A stretch of DNA of 11,125 bases from Phoronis pallida. Taxonomy: Eukaryota > Phoronida > Phoronidae. The translations under genes and the position numbers were made by a program. Position 1 is the stretch's first letter. Every line of letters begins with the position of its first letter. Shown here one piece after another: positions 7,163 to 11,125 of this stretch. A model generated the notes under the pieces. The model was given only the letters and a program-made list of their open reading frames with translations, ran no database searches and was not told where the DNA came from. Where the stretch lies: contig JAOXYC010216350.1 in NCBI GenBank assembly GCA_028565715.1, positions 1 through 11,125 on the forward strand, written 5' to 3'.

Positions 7163-8053
7163 TATTTAAGTACTGTGATATTTTCCTTAATTCCATTTAC
7201 TGAGGATGGGGAGCATTTACTTTAAATTGAACTACTTAGACATTTTTTGCTGAGCCCTACAAACCCCTATTGTTATAACCACCTATGTACAAGTTGACCG
7301 ATATGTAAATCAATGACTTGCCTGCAATCAGATTTAACTAAATCTTGTAAGCTTTTAGAACAAGAAAAGTTAAGTAGCATTAGCTGTCTTGTTCTCAAAG
7401 AGGTCTGTTTACTGTAGAGATATTGGCAAATGCATTATATCGATATTTATAGCAAAATATCAGTTCAGACAATTGCATTATGAACGATTTAGCAAAACCC
7501 ATTGACCAACTGTTTCTTCTCAGGGTTTTCAAATGAAATTATCATTTTTTCCACATGACTTTGTTTTGAAACCTAAAAGCAATTAATTGGATATTTCAAT
7601 AGTTATGCTAATGTTTGGTCTTGGAAAAACGGATGTCATCTAAAACAAATTGTTCGAGACTAAAAGTTTTTAAACAAATCTGTATCAATATTCAGTTTTT
7701 ATCCACATAAAACCATTTTTACACACTGGAAATTGCATCTTAATATGCCGATGAAATTCTATTGGGTAACTAAAACTACACTACAAGTAAACAGAGGAAA
7801 ATCTTTAATATCTATGATACATTTTTCCATAGCCAATCCTGATAATAAATTCCAAATCTGAAAATATTTATTTCTTTTCAATATGAATGTATAAATTCCT
7901 ACATAAACAGCCTAAGAAAGAGCATGAGTTGCTTTGATGGCATTGTCTTTGACAATTCTACTGTCAATAATTCTTAATAAACTTGTAGATTTGTGAAGAA
8001 CAATGCTAATTGATTTTTCATTAATTGTGCATGTTTAATTTGTAATTTTGCAC
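7163..8053. other. Non-coding stretch with one short hairpin
   Basis: AGAACAAGA (7357-7365) is the exact reverse complement of TCTTGTTCT (7387-7395), with a 21-base loop. Otherwise this is AT-rich sequence with no frame of note on either strand. Confidence 0.55.
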
Positions 8054-8071
8054 CAGCAATTTTAATTGCTG
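8054..8071. repeat. 18-bp inverted repeat CAGCAATT/AATTGCTG
   Basis: CAGCAATT (8054-8061) and AATTGCTG (8064-8071) are exact reverse complements around TT. The surrounding sequence is also rich in AATT and TTAAT strings. Confidence 0.75.
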
Positions 8072-8185
8072 TCAATTTTAAGACTGGGTCAGATATTCTG
8101 TTAGTATGCAACCCGTAATTGCTAGTTCATTTAAGAATGGCATGTTAAATTTGTTATAGAAAGGATATTTATTGTGGTCAGCGCT

Positions 8186-8230
8186 TTTAGGACACCAATT
8201 ATGTTTTTAAACATGATTGGTGGTGTCAAA
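8186..8230 (+). repeat. Long near-perfect hairpin
   Basis: GACACC (8191-8196) pairs with GGTGTC (8222-8227), AAT (8197-8199) with ATT (8216-8218), T8200 with G8215 as a wobble, and ATGTTT (8201-8206) with AAACAT (8209-8214). The only internal irregularity is a 3-base bulge at 8219-8221. An outer TTT/AAA (8186-8188 with 8228-8230) extends the stem past a 2-base bulge. The two-base centre is too tight for a miRNA precursor, so a collapsed fold-back element is more likely. Confidence 0.8.
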
Positions 8231-8281
8231 CAGTTTGCATCAGGAAGTCCAACATAGTTCAAGTTATAATTTTATCAAGCA

Positions 8282-8673
8282 ATGAAAGACTTTTATTTCT
8301 TAAACAACTATAACCAAGACACAAAATTTCCAAAAATGATAATGCAACCTTCAAAACAAATTGGCTTTATGTGTGGGCTTAAATTTTCAAAGTTCAGTAT
8401 CTATTTTACAGTTGCATGCTGTGAGGCAAAAGTCATTTTAGAAATCCACAAAATTGCCCTCAATACTTGTAATAACGGATATGCACCCAAGTGATCATCG
8501 TCATGCAAAGATTTCATATTCGAGTGAAAGTGGGTCTTTGATCAATTCTATCGCACGTGGGATGAAAAGATAGACATGCAATATGAAACATGCGGTATGT
8601 ACACATTATGACAGGTATGTATCATAGCATGAAATATAGTTCTGAAGAAGTCTAGAAATTTAAAGCTACGGTA
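8282..8673. other. Non-coding stretch, one unsupported frame
   Basis: A 70-codon plus frame (8282-8494) starts MKDFYFLNNYN and has no recognisable domain; its composition follows the AT-rich DNA. Downstream, GGTATGTA occurs twice, about 24 bases apart (near 8593 and 8617), and a CACGTG E-box sits at 8554-8559. Confidence 0.45.
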
Positions 8674-8680
8674 GTCTCGT

Positions 8681-8735
8681 TGGTCGAGTGGTTAATGCAC
8701 TTGGCTATGAATCGGGAGGTCCCCGGTTCCATTCC
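8681..8735 (+). promoter_or_regulatory. Internal Pol III promoter (A and B boxes)
   Basis: TGGTCGAGTGG at 8681-8691 fits the A-box consensus. GGTTCCATTCC at 8725-8735 differs from GGTTCGANTCC only at the G after TTC, a change that would weaken TFIIIC binding. The element may therefore be poorly transcribed or silent. Confidence 0.7.
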
Positions 8736-8845
8736 CAGGGTTGAAAAACCCGGCTTGCCACTAGCATCTGTGCCTCGGATGAGCACGTAAAATGGTGGTC
8801 CATGGTTGCTCTTGCAAAATTAATAAGGTGTGGGAGATGTGTATG

Positions 8846-8850
8846 TTTTT
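8846..8850 (+). terminator. T5 run, possible Pol III terminator
   Basis: This is the first run of five T residues downstream of the tRNA-like head. It would end a transcript of about 177 bases, a normal SINE length. Confidence 0.4.
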
Positions 8851-8859
8851 CAGAACTCT

Positions 8860-9201
8860 GGGTGGTAAATATTGCAACCAAAAGTGCTTAAAGTATGCAG
8901 ATGATGAATCGTGCCAACAAGTCAACCTAGATTCCTCCAGGGATTGATACACCTGAATGTCTGCGTAAAACAGGTGAAATGATTTCTAAGTAATGGTAAA
9001 AGTGACCAAATGTACAAGTTGACGCTCTGTCTGATTCAACAATGCCTAAAGCGGTTTACATACATGTATAAAATGTTACTTGAAATTATAGTGGATTTGT
9101 TATTCAAAATTTGTAATCCACGACATTAAATAATCTTTCCTCAACTCCCTTGGGTGCCTGGCAGCTGGTAAGTCTTGTGAAACTGACCAACTTTTGCTTA
9201 C
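8860..9201. other. Non-coding stretch, no gene seen
   Basis: This holds the uncertain 3' flank of the SINE. ATGATGA near 8901 and CTGA near 8953 are spaced like snoRNA C and D boxes, but no supporting D' or C' boxes or contiguous terminal stem is present. No open frame is convincing. Confidence 0.5.
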
Positions 9202-9295
9202 GGTACTATTCTAGCCTGGTTGGAATTGCCCAAGTCAGGATCTAACATCACTGTTGAATAGGCAGGGCAAAATAGTGTTAGATTAATCCGGTACC
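9202..9295. repeat. Nested inverted repeat
   Basis: GGTAC (9202-9206) pairs with GTACC (9291-9295), GGA (9238-9240) with TCC (9287-9289), TCTAAC (9241-9246) with GTTAGA (9277-9282), and ACT (9250-9252) with AGT (9274-9276). The inner stem-loop at 9238-9289 is the firmer part. The outer arm may be chance, since 31 unpaired bases separate it on the left and only one on the right. Confidence 0.4.
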
Positions 9296-10064
9296 AGGTT
9301 TTTCCAAGGGCTTGCGCCGTAAAAAATACTTTACCTCATACCTCGTAGCTCTTAAATCAAAGACCATCACGCAGGTGACATCAGGACAAGTGCATCCACA
9401 TATTTCATGTTACCCAATTTCTTTGCTCTAATTTGAAAATAAATGCTTTGACTTCAATGACGCTGGCTAATGTTCAATCAAATACAAATTTTCCTCATGA
9501 GTAAAATCATAAGATCCGGCACAGGTCGTTTTATCCAATGGAATATAAGAGCAATGGTGTGTATGTTATTGTTATCGATTGTTTTAATCCATAATCCAGT
9601 TAGCAGACAATGCGGCTTTGGTTTGTCCCTATTCACAGATTAGTTACGCTGGCTGCAGTTCAATGCTACTTAGCAGACGTTGTGGGAGAAAGGATCAATT
9701 CTATTACATGTGAACTTGTAACCCTTTTGTGAAAAATTGAAACAGTTCATTTGTGCTTGTTAAATGAGTGAGCAATTATAATTCTGAAGCAGCGAGTTTC
9801 AAAAAATAAATTTTGTTAAACCACAATACACTAACTGTATTATAAGCATTGCCTTTTGTTAATTATAAACTGCAATCAAGATTTTATGAATTAGGCCCCC
9901 GATTTTTCAGGTAGTGGTAATGCATAGATCTCAATCAAGTAAATGCAAATGTGTTGACCAAACAATGGGATAAAAACTGGAATTTATTGATATTTGTGTA
10001 TCATAATCTTAGCAAAGCCCATCAAATGAAGCATGCTGAGGTTGCCGTATTCAGATATAATTTT
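9296..10064. other. Non-coding stretch, no gene seen
   Basis: CpGs are slightly more frequent at 9290-9370 than elsewhere. TAATCC motifs (near 9586 and 9593) resemble K50 homeodomain sites, but such sites are expected by chance. A CCAAT followed closely by ATATAAG near 9535-9549 is too compact for a standard promoter. No frames of note. Confidence 0.5.
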
Positions 10065-10090
10065 ATACATCCTTAGCTGCAAGGATGTAT
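10065..10090 (+). repeat. Hairpin, 10-bp perfect stem, 6-base loop
   Basis: ATACATCCTT (10065-10074) pairs completely with AAGGATGTAT (10081-10090) around AGCTGC. The stem stops sharply at both ends. It is not followed by a T run, so it is not an obvious terminator. Confidence 0.8.
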
Positions 10091-11125
10091 CCTGGTTTCA
10101 AAGCACCGCCTATCAGACCAATTCTAATTTGCACCTATGATACTCCAAGTTTGAGAAACAATTGATGTTTGCCACTATTTGTAACAGCTTTAGATAAAAT
10201 GCTCATCTTTTGAGGCCAGACTGATCTCTTGGGAGGTCTATACTTCCACAGAAAATCAGGGTCAAGTAAAAAGAGAATATATCAGATTCCTCGATTTTTT
10301 AAAGGTTTGCAAAAAATGGCATAAAAACACAGATATCTCCATCGACCTCCCTTTAATTAGAGTCAGGAGCGAGGAACATCAAATTAATCCTGACATATTG
10401 AATGATCAGGGTGAACAGACTTAGAAGCTGTTTATCATCTGTTATTGAAGATGTCACTGATTCTTGCCCAGAATGTGATTTTGTTAACTGGGGGATTGAT
10501 AAGACAGGCCTGGATAGGTAACAGAGGAATTATAAGAAATTAACTCCGACAAATTCAGAGATATGAGATATGAAGTGAGGTCACTGGTTAGTCGGGATAA
10601 TGCATGTCATTAATCATAATAAATTATTTTTTGCATATGTGATAGGAAAAAATTGCTGTTCACAGAAAACATCAATTGTATAGAGCTAATAACATGAGCT
10701 ATAATAAAATGAAGAAAACAAAATTGCACCCAGAGTTTGTCTTACAGAAATGGAAATAAATTGAAGTCTTCCCACGTGCAACATAACCGCATCCATTTTC
10801 TTCAAATACAAATATTTCAATTTTGACTTATTAAAGGTTTATTTAAATGCTGGTTTTTTAATGAATCACTCAAATAAAAATCTTGATAGAAACAATTTAG
10901 GACAGTAATTTTTGAAAAAGGTCAATGGTGTGCTGAACCTCTCTTTTAAAAAAATAATTTTTTCCAGTTTGCCTCAAGGCAATTTTCACCCTTCAGCAGT
11001 GACATCTTTTAAATCATTACATGTTAGGAATATTGACAATTTACACAAAAAAAACTATTTCTATCAAAAACTCTATTTGTCATAAAATAAACGAGGTACA
11101 ACTGACAGGGAACAAATCTGTTCAA
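10091..11125. other. Non-coding stretch, no gene seen
   Basis: AT-rich to the window edge with no frame above about 60 codons. GATAAG and TTATC (GATA-type) sites and TTTAATTAG fall between 10350 and 10510, and a CACGTG E-box lies at 10773-10778. The grouping could mark a regulatory element, but without conservation data it is not supported as one. Confidence 0.5.

Larger units (their letters stand above)
8674..8850 (+). mobile_element. tRNA-derived SINE
   Basis: A tRNA-like head spans about 8674-8745. The A box TGGTCGAGTGG (8681-8691) and B box GGTTCCATTCC (8725-8735) are 44 bases apart, as in a true tRNA. The anticodon arm still folds: CTTGG (8700-8704) with TCGGG (8712-8716), allowing wobbles, around loop CTATGAA with ATG in the anticodon place. 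The acceptor and T stems are broken, so this is not a working tRNA gene. A GNRA-type hairpin, GGGTT-GAAA-AACCC (8738-8751), follows directly. Then comes a body with CTCGGATGAGCACGTAAAA (8774-8792) and GGTGGTCC (8794-8801), a motif of a kind I associate with SINEs of marine animals. The end is set at a T5 run; target-site duplications are not clear. Confidence 0.75.

Noticed and set aside
8110-8117. miR-100 seed AACCCGTA, which might have paired with the let-7-like site as a cluster
   Set aside because: Only eight bases match, no hairpin surrounds it, and it lies more than 7 kb from the let-7-like arm. One such match in this window is not surprising.
8761-8952. 63-codon minus-strand frame
   Set aside because: It lies across the body and flank of the SINE in antisense and is a by-product of that element.
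8897-8965. Possible C/D box snoRNA (ATGATGA, then CTGA, flanked by GCAG and CTGC)
   Set aside because: The terminal stem is only 4 bp and is separated from the D box by four bases. There are no recognisable D' or C' boxes, and I cannot identify a guide matching rRNA.

Overview
This is metazoan nuclear DNA: AT-rich (roughly 63-65% by eye) and mostly non-coding. It looks like intron or intergenic sequence. The longest open frame on either strand is only about 80 codons, and nothing resembles bacterial operons, ribosome binding sites or phage genes. Eukaryotic signs are a plausible exon edge with a polypyrimidine-tract splice acceptor at the left end (minus strand), a tRNA-derived SINE with Pol III A and B boxes near 8.7 kb, strong local CpG depletion and many short inverted repeats. 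Two copies of the palindrome GTAGGCCTAC near 1.8-1.9 kb are of a kind I associate with echinoderm, other marine invertebrate and some fish genomes. A marine invertebrate, possibly a deuterostome, is my best guess. The sequence does not settle it.

Layout. 1-65: possible partial coding exon on the minus strand; if real, the rest of the window is probably intron or upstream sequence of that gene. 66-722: no gene. 723-836: nested inverted repeat whose 5' arm begins with a let-7-like 21-mer. 921-1020: inverted pair around a decayed tRNA-like motif. 1230-1500: direct-repeat cluster, a perfect 26-bp palindrome and a C-rich tract with G-quadruplex potential on the minus strand. 1790-2077: TAGGCCTA palindromes and a 36-bp imperfect repeat. 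2746-2823: two 39-bp tandem copies. 3997-4015: palindrome. 4934-5014: CpG-bearing block with a 26-codon frame, followed by about 790 bp with a single CpG (5235-6026). 6068-6796: three hairpins, the largest a 38-bp AT-rich one. 7094-7162: bulged hairpin and a full CRE palindrome. 8054-8230: two more hairpins. 8674-8850: tRNA-derived SINE. 9202-9295 and 10065-10090: further inverted repeats. The remainder shows no gene.

I see no multi-gene system here and no confident complete gene. The most interesting item is the let-7-like arm at 723-743, followed by the SINE and the CpG desert. Everything is read by eye; no search or folding program was run.
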